This document shows, piece after piece, positions 63,395 through 64,000 of a DNA stretch of 64,000 nt. Every line of letters starts with the position of its first letter. Position 1 is the stretch's first letter. Location of the stretch: positions 124,001 to 188,000 of the forward strand of contig JABACD010000001.1 of the NCBI GenBank assembly GCA_014237855.1. Direction: 5' to 3'. Both the position numbers and the translations under genes were made by a program. The notes beneath the pieces were generated by a model. The model had not been told where the DNA came from, made no database searches, and worked only from the letters and a program-made list of their open reading frames with translations. Source of the stretch: Planctomycetota bacterium. Lineage in GTDB: Bacteria; Planctomycetota; UBA1135; GCA-002686595.

Positions 63395-64000
63395 ATGATC
63401 CCGCAAACACGTGAGAGCAACCGCTCAAGGCAATGGCGCAGAGCACTCTTCGCCATCTTGTGTGCTGGCCTGTTGGCCTGCTCCAAACAGGACGCCCCGC
63501 CCATTTCCGCGGTCCTGATCACTCTGGACACGACAAACGTGCGGGCCCTCGACGTGTATGGGCCCGATCGAGGCATCACGCCGAACCTCACCGAGTTCGC
63601 CGAGGGTTGCGTCATCTTCGACCGCGCGCACACCGTGGCGCCCATCACCCTCCCGGCCCACAGTTCGATGATGACCGGGCTCTACCCTCTCCGTCACGGC
63701 GTGAGGGATAACGGGCTGATGCAACTCCCCTCCGAGGCCAACACGCTGGCAGAGATAGCTCTGGATGCCGGTTACCAGACGGCTGCCTTCGTCGCAGCCA
63801 GGGTGCTGTCTTCGCCTTTTGGCATCGCCCAAGGCTTCGAGACCTTCGACGAACCCGACCACGATAGGAGCCCGAGAGTGGTCAAGCACATTGCCGAACG
63901 GCCTGCACCCGAGGTGACTGACCGAGCCCTGGAGTGGATCGCCAGGCGCGACCCTGATCGTCCGTTCTTTCTCTGGGTGCACTACTTCGATCCACACGAC
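63395..64000 (+). CDS. Lipoprotein of the alkaline phosphatase/sulfatase superfamily (3' end beyond window)
   Basis: 202 codons from ATG 63395 run off the right edge. The N-terminus is a lipoprotein signal peptide: basic start, ALFAILCAGLLAC with a lipobox Cys. The domain begins SAVLITLDTTNVRALDVYG and ITPNLTEFAEG. At the nucleophile region it reads ITLPAHSSMMTGLYPLRHGVR, that is, TLPxH instead of the CxPxR formylglycine motif, so it belongs to the sulfatase-like branch that has Thr rather than a modified Cys; it may be a phosphatase or phosphodiesterase. It is divergent from the CofD-like gene. Confidence 0.85.
   Translation, partial: MIPQTRESNRSRQWRRALFAILCAGLLACSKQDAPPISAVLITLDTTNVRALDVYGPDRGITPNLTEFAEGCVIFDRAHTVAPITLPAHSSMMTGLYPLRHGVRDNGLMQLPSEANTLAEIALDAGYQTAAFVAARVLSSPFGIAQGFETFDEPDHDRSPRVVKHIAERPAPEVTDRALEWIARRDPDRPFFLWVHYFDPHD

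Noticed and set aside
63145..63648. N-terminal extension of the CofD-like frame
   Set aside because: It would overlap the divergent lipoprotein gene and is Arg/Ser/Gly-rich without conserved character.

Overview
The window reads as chromosomal DNA of a GC-rich (roughly 60-65 %) member of the Planctomycetota. The pointers are indirect but consistent: secreted enzymes with recurring C-terminal modules of a planctomycete type, formylglycine sulfatases next to sialidases, an ECF sigma factor translationally coupled to a Ser/Thr kinase with TPR repeats, a MoxR/DUF58/von Willebrand A (VWA) operon, HEAT-VWA and TPR secreted proteins, and many GTG/TTG starts with weak Shine-Dalgarno sequences. I see no phage genes, insertion sequences, CRISPR arrays, rRNA or replication origin. 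One tRNA gene (Val, TAC) is present.

Layout. 1-6.5 kb: end of a membrane glycosyltransferase-like gene, a one-protein receiver/PAS/AAA+/Fis regulator, a THUMP-like methyltransferase running into an antisense tRNA-Val, and UDP-glucose dehydrogenase. 6.5-13 kb: an ECF sigma/TPR pair, a secreted TPR protein, a DJ-1 protein, a DUF523 protein, a methyltransferase and a Wzx-like flippase. 13-20.5 kb: Ser/Thr kinase plus its ECF sigma factor, two secreted proteins with lineage-type C-terminal domains, and a UPF0104 flippase-like protein. 20.5-27 kb: HEAT-VWA protein, a small orphan gene, polyprenol-type GT2, MutY and the DbpA RNA helicase.

27.4-45.1 kb: one long plus-strand run of eight genes with overlapping or nearly touching ends. 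It holds a secreted protein interrupted by an in-frame TGA, a pseudo-retropepsin/TPR/Omp28-like fusion, a low-complexity membrane protein, MoxR ATPase, DUF58, two BatA/B-like VWA membrane proteins and a 2175-residue secreted repeat protein. It resembles the Bat 'aerotolerance' gene sets but has unusual partners, and is one of the two most interesting regions.

45-53 kb: GT2, SGNH hydrolase, class-C beta-lactamase-like hydrolase, two overlapping sulfatases and a Lys-rich secreted peptide. 53-63 kb: a compact minus-strand sialic acid utilisation operon: a secreted SGNH esterase + BNR + sialidase, an animal-type N-acetylneuraminate lyase, a kelch mutarotase fused to a Na+/solute symporter, and an N-acylglucosamine 2-epimerase. 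Upstream on the same strand is a CofD-like protein of the GAK type. At the right edge a truncated lipoprotein of the alkaline-phosphatase/sulfatase superfamily runs off the window.

Taken together, the right half suggests an organism that desulfates, de-O-acetylates and desialylates complex glycans outside the cytoplasm and imports the sialic acid, while the left and middle parts deal with envelope polysaccharide, regulation and a large envelope-located AAA+/VWA/TPR machine. All functions are inferred from motif recognition by eye; no database search was run.
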